DNA of 64,000 bases, taken from positions 248,001 through 312,000 of the forward strand of contig NBTC02000002.1 of the NCBI GenBank assembly GCA_002082245.2, given 5' to 3'. The translations under genes were made by a program, and so were the position numbers. Each line of letters starts with the position of its first letter. Position 1 is the stretch's first letter. The DNA is from Yersinia enterocolitica. GTDB lineage: Bacteria > Pseudomonadota > Gammaproteobacteria > Enterobacterales > Enterobacteriaceae. Shown here in pieces: positions 9,760-19,540 of the stretch. The notes under the pieces are model-generated. The model saw only the letters and a list, made by a program, of their open reading frames with translations. It searched no databases and was not told the DNA's origin.

Positions 9760-10503
9760 ATGCGGTTATATCAGGAAGTGGGCAGTCAATTGCGTGAGGC
9801 GATTGTCAGCGGGCAATACAACTTAGGCGATCGTTTACCGCCTGAGCGTGACATCGCCGAAAATTTCAGTGTCAGTCGCAGTGTGGTTCGTGAAGCACTG
9901 ATTATGCTGGAGCTGGAAAAATTGGTGGAGGTACGCAAAGGTTCAGGCGTCTATGTGGTTAACGTGCCCGATATGCCAGCAAACGGTGAATCCGCAGTGG
10001 CCTCTGATAGTGGTTACGGCCCATTTGAATTACTGCAAGCCCGCCAATTACTGGAAAGCGAAGTTGCCGCTTTTGCTGCCATGCAGGCGACCAAAACCGA
10101 TATCATCAAAATGCGTCACGCCATCGAGCAGGAAAAGACTGCACTGGCTGCGGGGGCAGTGGATGAAAGCGCTGATGAGTTGTTTCATTGCCTACTGGCA
10201 CAATCGACGCAAAATAGCGTGCTAGCCAATATGGTTACAGAGGCCTGGCAAGCGCGCAAAACCAGCGCCATGTGGCAGGTTGCTCACCGTCACACCCTGG
10301 ATTTCAGCTACCGTTGGCAGTGGTTGGAAGACCATCAGAAAATCTTGCAAGCGGTGTTACGCCGTGACAGCAAAGCGGCTAAGCAAGCCATGTGGCAGCA
10401 CTTGGAAAATGTAAAACTAAAACTGCTCGAGCTTTCAGATGCCAACCATCCTGATTTTGATGGTTATTTGTTTGAGTCTGCGCCGTACCAGCTTGAAGAA
10501 TAA
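9760..10503 (+). CDS. uxuR: UxuR/ExuR-type GntR-family repressor of hexuronate genes
   Basis: The chosen start gives 247 residues. The N-terminal winged helix (residues 3-70) holds the GntR signature YQEVGSQLREAI, LPPERDIAENFSVSRSVVREALIMLE and VRKGSGVYVV. A FadR-type helical ligand domain (FCD) fills the rest. E. coli UxuR and ExuR, about 257 residues, respond to fructuronate or glucuronate. I prefer the ATG at 9760 because AGGA lies 10 bases upstream; an open TTG at 9643 would add 39 residues with no homology. TTGGTATTAG and CCAAT sequences at 9717-9737 may be an autoregulatory operator. It sits next to uxuB and uxuA, its expected targets. Confidence 0.85.
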   Translation: MRLYQEVGSQLREAIVSGQYNLGDRLPPERDIAENFSVSRSVVREALIMLELEKLVEVRKGSGVYVVNVPDMPANGESAVASDSGYGPFELLQARQLLESEVAAFAAMQATKTDIIKMRHAIEQEKTALAAGAVDESADELFHCLLAQSTQNSVLANMVTEAWQARKTSAMWQVAHRHTLDFSYRWQWLEDHQKILQAVLRRDSKAAKQAMWQHLENVKLKLLELSDANHPDFDGYLFESAPYQLEE

Positions 10504-10680
<177 letters not shown>

Positions 10681-10690
10681 TGGAATTAAT

Positions 10691-10710
10691 GAGCCTCACT
10701 CTTGAGGCTC
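10691..10710 (-). terminator. Hairpin after uxuB
   Basis: GAGCCTCA and TGAGGCTC form an 8-bp stem with a 4-base loop 20 bases past the uxuB stop. On the minus strand ATTAATT follows, which makes a weak T-tract. Confidence 0.55.
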
Positions 10711-10729
10711 ACCCTGTGAGCGCGCTAAA

Positions 10730-12202
10730 TTAATCCTGCTGTGCCAAACGTTTTACACTCTCTTTCGCGCCAAATTGTTGCAAGCTGAGGTAAGCCTCGG
10801 TGACTGCATCAACAAATACCGACTGCTGTGGTAAGGACTCACCAAACAGCGACTTCAGTGAGAGCAAACTCTGTACCCGGGCCACGCCATCTTCACTGCT
10901 GGCGACACATTTTTTAAAGCTGTCAGCCATCGGATCACGGATATCTATGGCCTGGCCGTTATCGTCGATCCCTCCTACATAGCGCATCCAACCGGCGATA
11001 CCTAATGCCAGACAGCGATAAGCGCCGCCATGTTGTAAATGCCAACGCACGGAATCGAGCATCCGTTGTGGTAATTTTTGGCTACCGTCCATGGCAATTT
11101 GCCAGGTGCGATGCTTTAACGCCGGGTTGCTGTAGCGCTCAATCAATTGATCAGCATAGGCATTAAGATCCACCCCGGTAACGCGCAAGGTTGGGGCCTG
11201 TTCATCCATCATCAGGCGACGGGCGGTGAGGCGATAGTTACTGTCGGCCATACAATCATTAATATGTTGATAACCGGCGAGATAACCCAGATAGGAGAGG
11301 TATGAGTGGCTACCGTTTAACATGCGCAGCTTCATTTCTTCGAATGGCAAGACATCATCGACCAATTGTACTCCAGCCACTTCCCAGTCCGGGCGGCCCG
11401 CGACAAATTTGTCTTCAACTACCCATTGAATGAACGGCTCACAGGCAATACCACAAGGGTCTGCTACGCTCAGGGTATCGGCAATTTGTTGCAAGGTTTC
11501 AGCGGTGGCAGCTGGAACAATACGGTCGACCATAGTATTAGGGAAGGTGACATGTTGACTGATCCAACTAGCCAGTTCTGGGTCTCGGGCCATAGCCAGG
11601 CCGAGGACGGCATTTTTCACGACATGGCCATTTTCTGGAATATTATCGCAAGAAAGCACAGTAAAAGGTGGCAGGCCGCGTGAGCGACGTAAGCGCAGGG
11701 CTTCTACCAGAATACCGGGAGCGGAGGTTGGCGCATCGGGTATCGCCAGATCTGCGCGGATAAACTCATTTTGCAGATCCAATTGGCCGCTACCCGGTTC
11801 GATGCAGTAACCTTTCTCAGTAATCGTCAGTGAGACAATCGCCACTTGTGGTTCGGCCAATTTTTCCAATACTTGGATGATGCCATCTAATCGGGCATGG
11901 ACTGACTCGCATACCGAACCGACAATAATGGCCTGATTACCTTGCGCCCCTTTTTCCAGCACTGAGAATAGATGATTCTGTTGGCGTAAATTTTGAATCA
12001 AAACGTCTCCACCAAACAAGCTGACTTCGCAAATGCCCCAGTCGCCCCCTTGTTTATTTAACACCCGGTCAGTGAGCAGTGCCTGATGGGCGCGATGAAA
12101 TGCACCAAAGCCAATGTGAACAATGCGGCTTTTCAGTGCTGTTCTATCATAAGTAGGCTGCTGTACGGTTGAGGGAAGGGGGCTGTTGGCAATGGTGTTC
12201 AT
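10730..12202 (-). CDS. uxuB: UxuB, D-mannonate oxidoreductase (fructuronate reductase)
   Basis: The 490-residue member of the polyol-specific long-chain dehydrogenase family reduces D-fructuronate to D-mannonate with NADH in glucuronate breakdown. Visible hallmarks include the N-terminal nucleotide-binding strand RIVHIGFGAFHRAHQAL, the family motif SCDNIPENGH, and the catalytic KLRMLNGSHS region near residues 290-300. I used the ATG at 12202 (MNTIANS), which has TGGAG upstream and matches the E. coli start; an upstream codon would add six residues. uxuA lies divergently 360 bases away and probably shares UxuR control. Confidence 0.95.
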   Translation of the reverse strand: MNTIANSPLPSTVQQPTYDRTALKSRIVHIGFGAFHRAHQALLTDRVLNKQGGDWGICEVSLFGGDVLIQNLRQQNHLFSVLEKGAQGNQAIIVGSVCESVHARLDGIIQVLEKLAEPQVAIVSLTITEKGYCIEPGSGQLDLQNEFIRADLAIPDAPTSAPGILVEALRLRRSRGLPPFTVLSCDNIPENGHVVKNAVLGLAMARDPELASWISQHVTFPNTMVDRIVPAATAETLQQIADTLSVADPCGIACEPFIQWVVEDKFVAGRPDWEVAGVQLVDDVLPFEEMKLRMLNGSHSYLSYLGYLAGYQHINDCMADSNYRLTARRLMMDEQAPTLRVTGVDLNAYADQLIERYSNPALKHRTWQIAMDGSQKLPQRMLDSVRWHLQHGGAYRCLALGIAGWMRYVGGIDDNGQAIDIRDPMADSFKKCVASSEDGVARVQSLLSLKSLFGESLPQQSVFVDAVTEAYLSLQQFGAKESVKRLAQQD

Positions 12203-12562
12203 ACGTGGCTCCAAAATCATTCACCCCACGATTATTACAAAGGGGCTGACATAAAAGGTGGCAAATAAAAAGTTGTTAGACCAGTTTTAGTCGGCTGTTT
12301 GTAGGAAAGAAGCCACACCATACTGACCATTTTCTTTTGCTCGTTGCCATGAATATCGGCTTGCAGTGTAAAGCCATATGACAGAAAATAAAATTGGTAA
12401 GTCCAATATTGGTTATATTCGTGAGGTGGATCAACCAATGAGGTTTTGCTTTTTGACACCCGGCGGTTAAAAAGTAAGGATAAAGCTGAGTGATACCTCT
12501 TGGAAATCGGTATAACAACATTTTTAGCACCTGAACAGTTTACGCAGAGAAGGTAAAAATAA
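12203..12562. promoter_or_regulatory. Divergent uxuB-uxuA control region with two UxuR/ExuR-like sites
   Basis: Two stretches resemble the E. coli hexuronate operator AAATTGGTATACCAATTT. One is AAATTGGTA-AG-TCCAAT at 12391-12408, followed directly by a second TTGG. The other is AAATCGGTATAACAACA at 12504-12520, close to uxuA. Short ORFs in this region lack ribosome-binding sites. Binding by UxuR is inferred from motif and context. Confidence 0.55.
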
Positions 12563-13753
12563 ATGGAACAAACATGGCGTTGGTATGGCCCGCATGATCC
12601 GGTGTCGCTGGATGATATCCGTCAGGCGGGTGCAACTGGAGTAGTGACAGCATTACATCACATCCCGAATGGTGAAGTATGGCCGGTGAGTGAGATCAAG
12701 CAACGTCAGGCAGAGCTTGCCGCAAAAGGTTTGGTGTGGTCGGTAGTTGAAAGTGTCCCGATTCATGAAGAGATCAAAACGCACAGTGGCAACTATCAGC
12801 AACATATTGAAAATTATCAGCAAACGCTGCGTAATCTGGCTGCCTGCGGTATTGATACCGTGTGCTATAACTTTATGCCAGTGCTCGACTGGACACGCAC
12901 AGATCTGGAATATCAACTGCCAGATGGTTCCAAAGCATTACGTTTCGATCAGATAGCATTTGCTACCTTCGAACTGCATATCCTTAAACGCCCTGGTGCG
13001 GTGAATGATTACACTGCGGAAGAACAGGCGCAGGCAGCAGATTACTTCGATGCGATGACTGAAGCGGATATTGCCAAGCTGACGGGCAATATTATTGCTG
13101 GTCTGCCGGGGGCTGAAGAAGGTTATACACTGGATCAATTCCGTGCACGTTTGGCGGAGTATGACGGCATCGATAAAGCGCAACTGCGTGAAAATATGGC
13201 TCACTTCCTGCAAGCCATTATACCGGTTGCCGAACAGGTTGGTCTGCGTATGGCGGTACATCCCGATGATCCACCGCGCCCAATCCTTGGCCTACCGCGG
13301 ATTGTTTCCACCATTGAAGATATGCAGTGGCTGAAAGAGACAGTTGATAGTATTCATAACGGTTTTACTATGTGCACCGGCTCTTATGGGGTGCGGGCTG
13401 ACAACGATCTGGTGAAGATGATCGAAACCTTTGGTGATCGTATTCATTTTACGCATTTACGCTCGACCTGCCGCGAAGGGAACCCAAAGACCTTCCATGA
13501 AGGCGGCCATCTGCAAGGCGATGTGGACATGTATTCCGTCGTCAAAGCCATCTTGACCGAAGAGCAACGCCGCCAGACTGCCGGTGATATGCGTCCGATC
13601 CCGATGCGCCCAGACCACGGTCATCAGATGCTGGATGATTTGCATAAGAAAACCAATCCGGGCTATTCGGCGATTGGCCGTTTGAAAGGGTTAGCTGAGG
13701 TGCGTGGTGTGGAGTTGGCGCTGAAGCGGGCGTTCTTCCCTGAGCTAAAATAA
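12563..13753 (+). CDS. uxuA: UxuA, D-mannonate dehydratase
   Basis: The 396-residue protein matches E. coli UxuA (394) end to end, starting [23 protein letters not shown]. It dehydrates D-mannonate to 2-keto-3-deoxygluconate, the last step before Entner-Doudoroff enzymes. The TIM-barrel fold carries metal-ligand stretches that can be seen: MAVHPDDPP near 232-240, CTGSYG near 272-277, IHFTHLRS near 294-301 and RPDHGHQ near 351-357. AGAAGG precedes the ATG. An ERIC element lies immediately downstream, so its transcript probably runs into that palindrome. Confidence 0.96.
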   Translation: MEQTWRWYGPHDPVSLDDIRQAGATGVVTALHHIPNGEVWPVSEIKQRQAELAAKGLVWSVVESVPIHEEIKTHSGNYQQHIENYQQTLRNLAACGIDTVCYNFMPVLDWTRTDLEYQLPDGSKALRFDQIAFATFELHILKRPGAVNDYTAEEQAQAADYFDAMTEADIAKLTGNIIAGLPGAEEGYTLDQFRARLAEYDGIDKAQLRENMAHFLQAIIPVAEQVGLRMAVHPDDPPRPILGLPRIVSTIEDMQWLKETVDSIHNGFTMCTGSYGVRADNDLVKMIETFGDRIHFTHLRSTCREGNPKTFHEGGHLQGDVDMYSVVKAILTEEQRRQTAGDMRPIPMRPDHGHQMLDDLHKKTNPGYSAIGRLKGLAEVRGVELALKRAFFPELK

Positions 13754-13876
13754 CCCGCCATCTTTCAAACTGCAGGTGTGTTGGCTGCACTCAATAACCC
13801 GAATCACTTACTTATGTAAGCTCATCGGGGTTATCTTGCTTGCCGCCTTCCTGCATCTTGAAATCTATAGGGTATA
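13752..13876. repeat. ERIC element downstream of uxuA
   Basis: A single copy of about 125 bp has ends AACCCGCCATC and CTATAGGGTATA, the core CACTTACTTATGTAAGCTC, and TGTTGGCTGCACTC and CTTGCCGCCTTCCTGCA in the arms. It starts at the uxuA stop codon and lies just before the efpL terminator. Confidence 0.85.
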
Positions 13877-13881
13877 AAACA

Positions 13882-13909
13882 GTTAAGGGCCGGATTTCCG
13901 GCTCTTAAC
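13882..13909 (-). terminator. Terminator of efpL
   Basis: GTTAAGGGCCGGA and CCGGCTCTTAAC make a long stem with an ATTT loop, 27 bases past the efpL stop. On the minus strand the tail reads TGTTTTAT. Confidence 0.8.
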
Positions 13910-13936
13910 ATATTGAAAAATTAAGAATATTGGGTA

Positions 13937-14509
13937 TTATTCAGCGCGGCCCATATAACGGCGTTCTGCAATATGAATACGGATTTTCTCACCCGGGCTG
14001 ATATATTCCGGCACCTGAATAGATAAGCCGGTGCTCATCACAGCAGGTTTGTTGCGAGCACTGGCCGATGCGCCTTTAATGCTTGGGGCGGTATCAACAA
14101 TTTCCATATCAACGGTCTGCGGCAATTCCAGCGCCAATAATTGACCATCCATCGTCAGAACCTGCATGCCTGGCATGCCCCCTTCAGGAATAAATAACAG
14201 CTCTTCTTCGATCTGTTCTTTTTTGAAGTTATAAGGGGTGAAATCTTCATCATCCATAAAGATGTATTCGTCGCCATCGATGTAAGAGAAATTCACTGAT
14301 CGGCGGGTCAGGGTGATGGTATCGAGGATCTCATCGCCTTTAAAACGCTCTTCAACTTTTAAACCGGTCCGCACATCAGAAAACCGCATTTTATACAGGG
14401 TACTTGCGCCACGGGCGCTTGGGCTTTGCACATCAATATCTTTCACCAGCAGTAACTTGCCGTTGAGGTTGACCGCCATACCACGTTTTATTTCGTTAGC
14501 TCTAGCCAT
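13937..14509 (-). CDS. efpL: EfpL (YeiP), elongation factor P-like protein
   Basis: The 190-residue protein has the three beta-barrel domains of the EF-P family: KOW-like N-domain to residue 65, central OB domain, and C-terminal OB domain ending [18 protein letters not shown]. At the loop tip, where EF-P carries a modified lysine, this protein has Arg33 (PSARGAS), the signature of the EfpL/YeiP subgroup. EF-P relatives bind the ribosome and relieve stalling at polyproline; EfpL has been reported to act on a partly different set of motifs. The gene is single, with its own terminator, next to mtr. Confidence 0.95.
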   Translation of the reverse strand: MARANEIKRGMAVNLNGKLLLVKDIDVQSPSARGASTLYKMRFSDVRTGLKVEERFKGDEILDTITLTRRSVNFSYIDGDEYIFMDDEDFTPYNFKKEQIEEELLFIPEGGMPGMQVLTMDGQLLALELPQTVDMEIVDTAPSIKGASASARNKPAVMSTGLSIQVPEYISPGEKIRIHIAERRYMGRAE

Positions 14510-14544
14510 TTATTAACCGCCAATCAGGATTGAAGATAAGTTGC

Positions 14545-14655
14545 GACAAGTTACTCGCGCCGCCAGTTTCAGGCAAGCAAATATCGCCGCCATATTTGAA
14601 GTTGCTGGGGGTATTCGCTTGCGGCCTGGCGGCAACAGTAAACGCTTTGGAGATA
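14545..14655. repeat. Possible degenerate ERIC remnant between efpL and mtr
   Basis: Pieces such as TTGAAGTTGCTGGGGG and TTCGCTTGCGGCCTGGCGGCAAC resemble the two outer arms of nearby ERIC copies, but the conserved CACTTAC core is missing. It may be a deletion derivative of ERIC. The match is loose. Confidence 0.3.
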
Positions 14656-14692
14656 GCGCTAAAAAGAGTGTTATTCCGGTGTAAAAATGACC

Positions 14693-15937
14693 CTATTGAT
14701 AGACCGGTAACCAGCCCAATAGTGCGGCAATATGGGTAATGGCATTGATCAAACCAAACAGGATGATAAAACCAATCATCAAACGCCCGCCGGGAGCACG
14801 ATAAACAGCCAGTGGGAAGCGTTTACGGCTGGCCCGCGCCATCAGCGCTGGCACAATTACCGCCCAAATGGTAGCCGCTAAACCGGCAAATCCAATGGCA
14901 TATAAGAAACCATTCGGGAACAGCAGCGCACCGAGGGTCGGTGGCACAAAAGTGATCAGTGCTGATTTAGTCCGCCCGTTACGGGTATCACTAAATTTAA
15001 AGAAGTCGGCGATATAATCAAACAACCCCAGAGATACCCCAAGGAATGAGCTAGCCAGCGCCATATAAGAGAAGGCATTGAGTAACTGGCTGGTGGCCTG
15101 ACTGGTCGAAATGGTGTCCATCTGTTTTAGCAGGCTACCGATGTTGCCACCGTCAGCAATCACCTGTTTGAAGGCGTCACGGGCGATATTACCTTGAATA
15201 GCATACTGCCATAGGACATAAATGATTAACGCGATCAGGGTGCCGTACAGCAGGCTGCGCACCACTGCTTTGCTGTCTTTGTGGTAGTACTTCACCAGCC
15301 CCGGTACATTACCGTGATAACCAAATGAGGTCAGTAAGTAGGGCAGTGCGGCCAGTGCATAAGGTAAATAGTGGGCGCTGCTATCAGTTTGATTGAATAG
15401 AATGGCACTTTGTACATGGCTAAACATGTCACCAACCGACATGACAAATGTAATTACCATTCCGCCGATTAATATCGTACTTAAGCGATCCACTGCGCGG
15501 GTCGATAACCAAACGATAAATGCGACCAATAACACAAAGATAAAGCCAGCACCGGTCTGACCAATCCCCACGACATTTTGCAGGGTGTGAGAAATGATTG
15601 AGCCACCGGCGGAGATATAGGCGTAGGTCAGGATGTAGAGCACAAAGGTTATCGACAATCCATTGATGGAACTCCAGATCTTACCCAGCAGGTCTTGTAC
15701 CATGGTGTGAAAGCTGGCCCCGGCGGGGTAGTTCAGGTTAGCTTCCAAAATCATCAAGCCAGAAATCAGCATACAAGCCCAGGTATAAATCAGCAGTATT
15801 ACTGAGCCGCTGAACCATACCCCGGCTGTGACGATTGGGATTGAGAACATTCCCGCACCTACAGCGGTTCCGGCGACTATCATCGCTCCGCCAAGAACGG
15901 AAGGGCGTGATAACGGTTGGGATACATCCATCGACAT
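14693..15937 (-). CDS. mtr: Mtr, high-affinity tryptophan permease
   Basis: The ATG at 15937, with TTTGGAG six bases upstream, gives 414 residues, the same length as E. coli Mtr. The protein belongs to the aromatic amino acid permease family (11 membrane segments), opening with LGGAMIVAGTAVGAGMFSIP and including FVLYILTYAYISAGGSI; the end LLGWLPVYQ matches Mtr rather than TyrP. It takes up tryptophan with protons at the inner membrane. A TrpR-operator-like sequence lies about 100 bases upstream, supporting this identity over the tyrosine carrier. It stands as a single gene. Confidence 0.93.
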   Translation of the reverse strand: MSMDVSQPLSRPSVLGGAMIVAGTAVGAGMFSIPIVTAGVWFSGSVILLIYTWACMLISGLMILEANLNYPAGASFHTMVQDLLGKIWSSINGLSITFVLYILTYAYISAGGSIISHTLQNVVGIGQTGAGFIFVLLVAFIVWLSTRAVDRLSTILIGGMVITFVMSVGDMFSHVQSAILFNQTDSSAHYLPYALAALPYLLTSFGYHGNVPGLVKYYHKDSKAVVRSLLYGTLIALIIYVLWQYAIQGNIARDAFKQVIADGGNIGSLLKQMDTISTSQATSQLLNAFSYMALASSFLGVSLGLFDYIADFFKFSDTRNGRTKSALITFVPPTLGALLFPNGFLYAIGFAGLAATIWAVIVPALMARASRKRFPLAVYRAPGGRLMIGFIILFGLINAITHIAALLGWLPVYQ

Positions 15938-16324
15938 CGGTAACTCCAAATATCCTTCATCTTTGCCGCTACAGCAGAATTTGTTGCCTTGCTGTAACGT
16001 TAATGACGCGGGCTATAAATGATAGGTTAGTGGTTCTTTTGTACTAGCTTAATGGTACATGTTGGCGAGGATTCTGTAAACAGACGAATATACTCATGCC
16101 GATCATATGATCAGTGATTAGTCTGGTAATGGTATTAACTTGTGATTGAATATCGTACAAACTGGGATTGTAACGGTTAAAAAGTGAACTGATGGTGCGG
16201 AGGTGAAAAGCACCGCCTATGGCATGGATCGGTTATTAAACCGCCGAGCAAGGATAGTGCTGGTAGTTAATGGGGGTGATTGCTATTGTCTGCTGTTATT
16301 CCACCAGCCTACAGGAGCCTGCTG
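15938..16324. other. Divergent region between mtr and yeiW
   Basis: It holds the mtr promoter with a TrpR-like operator (listed separately). TGTAAA at 16075-16080 could be half of a TyrR box. No ORF here is convincing. Confidence 0.45.
16041..16058 (-). promoter_or_regulatory. TrpR-type operator upstream of mtr
   Basis: GTACTAGCTTAATGGTAC matches 14 of 18 positions of the symmetric trp operator GTACTAGTTAACTAGTAC, with both outer GTAC half-sites intact. E. coli mtr is repressed by TrpR at a comparable position. Binding is inferred. Confidence 0.75.
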
Positions 16325-16582
16325 ATGGACTGTCGCTCAGATTGCGGTGCCTGCTGTATTGCTCCTTCTATTTCCAGCCCGATCCCCGGTATGCCATTCG
16401 GTAAGCCTGCCAATACCCGTTGTCTGCATTTGGATGAGACTATGCGTTGCGCCATTTTTCATTCCCCTTCTCGCCCGGCAGTATGTGCCAGCTTACAAGC
16501 ATTGCGGGAGATGTGCGCTGATACCCGAGAACAAGCGTTGGTCTATTTGATTAAGCTGGAAGCGGATACCGCCCCTTCGTGA
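16325..16582 (+). CDS. yeiW: YeiW, small cysteine-rich UPF0153/YkgJ-like protein
   Basis: The ATG at 16325, with AGGAG seven bases upstream, gives 85 residues, close to the 84 of E. coli YeiW. The N-terminus [24 protein letters not shown] carries a CxxxCxxCC cluster (C3, C7, C10, C11) and further cysteines follow at about 29, 39 and 51. Such spacing suggests a bound zinc or iron-sulfur centre, as proposed for the UPF0153 family, but no function is established. An in-frame extension to 16280 is possible but lacks a ribosome-binding site. Confidence 0.88.
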   Translation: MDCRSDCGACCIAPSISSPIPGMPFGKPANTRCLHLDETMRCAIFHSPSRPAVCASLQALREMCADTREQALVYLIKLEADTAPS

Positions 16583-16622
16583 TAGAACGGGCGGCATTAT
16601 TACGACAGGTCTGATAGGCGCG

Positions 16623-18521
16623 TTACTTCATATTAGTCATCGGTGTTGCTTCGATGACGAGTGTTTCCAGTGGTTTTAGCGTAACAATCACCGGCTTACT
16701 GTAATCGAGTGGCAGAGTTGCATTGGTGCCATATACCGTTTTAAGTGTGAAGCTCGTTGCTTCGCCGCTCGGAATTTCGAAGTTTTTAGTGAGATCTAAA
16801 TAGTAACTTTGTTCTTTGTCGGATGGATTACGCAATCCAAATACCGCTTTATCTTTATTCCATGAGGCCCAGCCATAAACGTCCAGTGCCGTAGGGTCAC
16901 CGCCAATCCAATGGGTATCAACCAGCACATCGCTATTTTTCCGTGACCATTTAGCGGCGGTCGCCAGCGTATCCCATTTGTTGTTATTTAACATGGACGG
17001 CGTGATGTAAAGCTCTTGTAGTTGGGTTCCCGTTGCAAAGTAGCTCCAGACCTGATCAGCAAAGTCATGGTCGGTCTGCACTTTTTCCAACCCAAAATAG
17101 GCATTTTCCGCGCTAACAATGCCGTGGTACATCAGCGAGTTTATCGGGAATAGCGGGCCTTTGCGCACGATGGAACGGTAGGTTTCAGCATCGCGGTAGG
17201 TCATCCATTGCTGAGCGGGGGAACCTTTGCCAAACAGGTTGATATCATCGCCCTGACGCCAGATAGCGTCCGCGTAGAACAGCCATGAGGGGCTGGCATC
17301 GGTGCCGGTGGTCAGGTTGATAAACAGATCTTTATTGGCCTCGCGCATGTTTTTAATCAGCTCGATGGAGGCGTCAAAGTCAGAGGCGAACTGGCTGCCT
17401 GGGATATACGAATTGGCGTTGCCCATACCGTCTAGCTTGAAGGAGGTGATATGTTCGTTTTTGATAAGCTTAATGATTTGCTCATTAAAATTACGGAAGT
17501 AATTGGGGCCGGAGAGTGCGAATTTCCCATCAACGGTTTCGAAGCCGTTTTCTTTGGCATGTGAGACGCGAATATCGCGCGGTTTGTTATAGCCTCCCCA
17601 AGGTGACAGCCATAAACCTACCGAAGTATGTAAGCTGTCAGCTTTCTGTTTCACTCCGCCGAATCCCTTACTGAATGCTGGGCCGAACAGCCATTTACCG
17701 GTGCGGTCATCCCAGCCGTCATCCAGTAGAAAACCATCAAGTTTTACCCCGCGTTTTTTAATCAGTTCGTCGGCGTAGGTATCCATCCGGTTGAGTACTT
17801 CTTGCTCGGTGTAGGTGGTGAAGAAACCAATATCCATCCAGCTATTGTAGTGAAGGTAGGGTTGATATGGGCGCGCGCGCATGCTGTTGATAAATTGGTT
17901 AAAGCTGCGACGCAACTGGTTGTTTTCTTCAAACGTGCCGAAATACAGGGTGAAGCTGACGGGCGTCTCCATTTTAATCGGTGTTTTTAACGCGACATTC
18001 AGATTAGTTGTTGTTTCATATGCATAGGTATTGACGATCGGTTTTTCCGGCAGAATAAAGAAGCTGTCAGCGATAATGGGGGAGCTATTAATTGCGCCGT
18101 CCACATAAGGTGCCTGGGATTGCCCTTTGGTTGGGAAGAAGGTGATTTTCGCAACATCCCGTGCCTGACCTTTGGCCTGAATACGGTAGTCAATACTGGC
18201 GTATTGACCTTTTAGTACGTTGAGCACCACGGTGACATCAAAATCTTTATGTTCATAGTCGATATGAATTGCATCATCTTTTTGGCTGACATTTTTAATT
18301 TTAAAATCGGCTGCGTGAATAACCTCTTCGTTGGGCAGTGTTAGAAAGAACAACTCCACCGGCGCAAGCTTGTGGCCTGAAAGCTTATCTTTCATCACCA
18401 CCGCTGAGTTTGTATCGTCAAAAGAGAGGGAGATTTTATTGTTATTCAGCAAGTATTCGGAGGCAAAGGCGCCATTGCTCATCAGCAATAATAATAACGA
18501 GCTCTTTATGATTGTTCTCAT
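16623..18521 (-). CDS. Exported clan GH-D glycosidase (alpha-galactosidase/alpha-N-acetylgalactosaminidase-like)
   Basis: The 632-residue protein has a signal peptide ending AFA at residue 20, an N-terminal beta-sandwich to about 210, a TIM barrel at about 215-520 and a C-terminal beta domain. Barrel motifs fit GH36/GH27: LLDDGWDD at 265-272, FKLDGMG at 361-367 with D364 as probable nucleophile, and WRQGDD at 421-426 with D425 or D426 as probable acid/base. Close relatives are sometimes labelled enterotoxin, a name this sequence does not support. It is the last gene behind kbaY, so release of alpha-linked GalNAc for the PTS is the likely job. Substrate is inferred. AAGGA precedes the ATG. Confidence 0.75.
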   Translation of the reverse strand: MRTIIKSSLLLLLMSNGAFASEYLLNNNKISLSFDDTNSAVVMKDKLSGHKLAPVELFFLTLPNEEVIHAADFKIKNVSQKDDAIHIDYEHKDFDVTVVLNVLKGQYASIDYRIQAKGQARDVAKITFFPTKGQSQAPYVDGAINSSPIIADSFFILPEKPIVNTYAYETTTNLNVALKTPIKMETPVSFTLYFGTFEENNQLRRSFNQFINSMRARPYQPYLHYNSWMDIGFFTTYTEQEVLNRMDTYADELIKKRGVKLDGFLLDDGWDDRTGKWLFGPAFSKGFGGVKQKADSLHTSVGLWLSPWGGYNKPRDIRVSHAKENGFETVDGKFALSGPNYFRNFNEQIIKLIKNEHITSFKLDGMGNANSYIPGSQFASDFDASIELIKNMREANKDLFINLTTGTDASPSWLFYADAIWRQGDDINLFGKGSPAQQWMTYRDAETYRSIVRKGPLFPINSLMYHGIVSAENAYFGLEKVQTDHDFADQVWSYFATGTQLQELYITPSMLNNNKWDTLATAAKWSRKNSDVLVDTHWIGGDPTALDVYGWASWNKDKAVFGLRNPSDKEQSYYLDLTKNFEIPSGEATSFTLKTVYGTNATLPLDYSKPVIVTLKPLETLVIEATPMTNMK

Positions 18522-18605
18522 ACGATATCCTTGTTATTTGAGGTCCAGAAAGGTTATTTGCATTTTGAGTCGGTGCTTTGAGTCTGATAATGATTAGAAT
18601 TCATG

Positions 18606-18633
18606 ATGTTACCCGACGGTAGCCGGGCAACAT
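18606..18633 (-). other. RNA hairpin between kbaY and the glycosidase gene
   Basis: A 12-bp stem with a 4-base loop forms in the minus-strand transcript. Its two imperfect positions are G-U pairs on the minus strand but A-C mismatches on the plus strand. No T-tract follows toward the glycosidase, so it looks like a processing, stability or attenuation element inside the operon. Confidence 0.55.
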
Positions 18634-18649
18634 TTTGATGACACAAGAT

Positions 18650-19540
<891 letters not shown>

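Noticed and set aside
12235..12530. Minus-strand frames of 74 and 84 codons between uxuB and uxuA
   Set aside because: No ribosome-binding sites, no family resemblance, and they cover the promoter and operator region.
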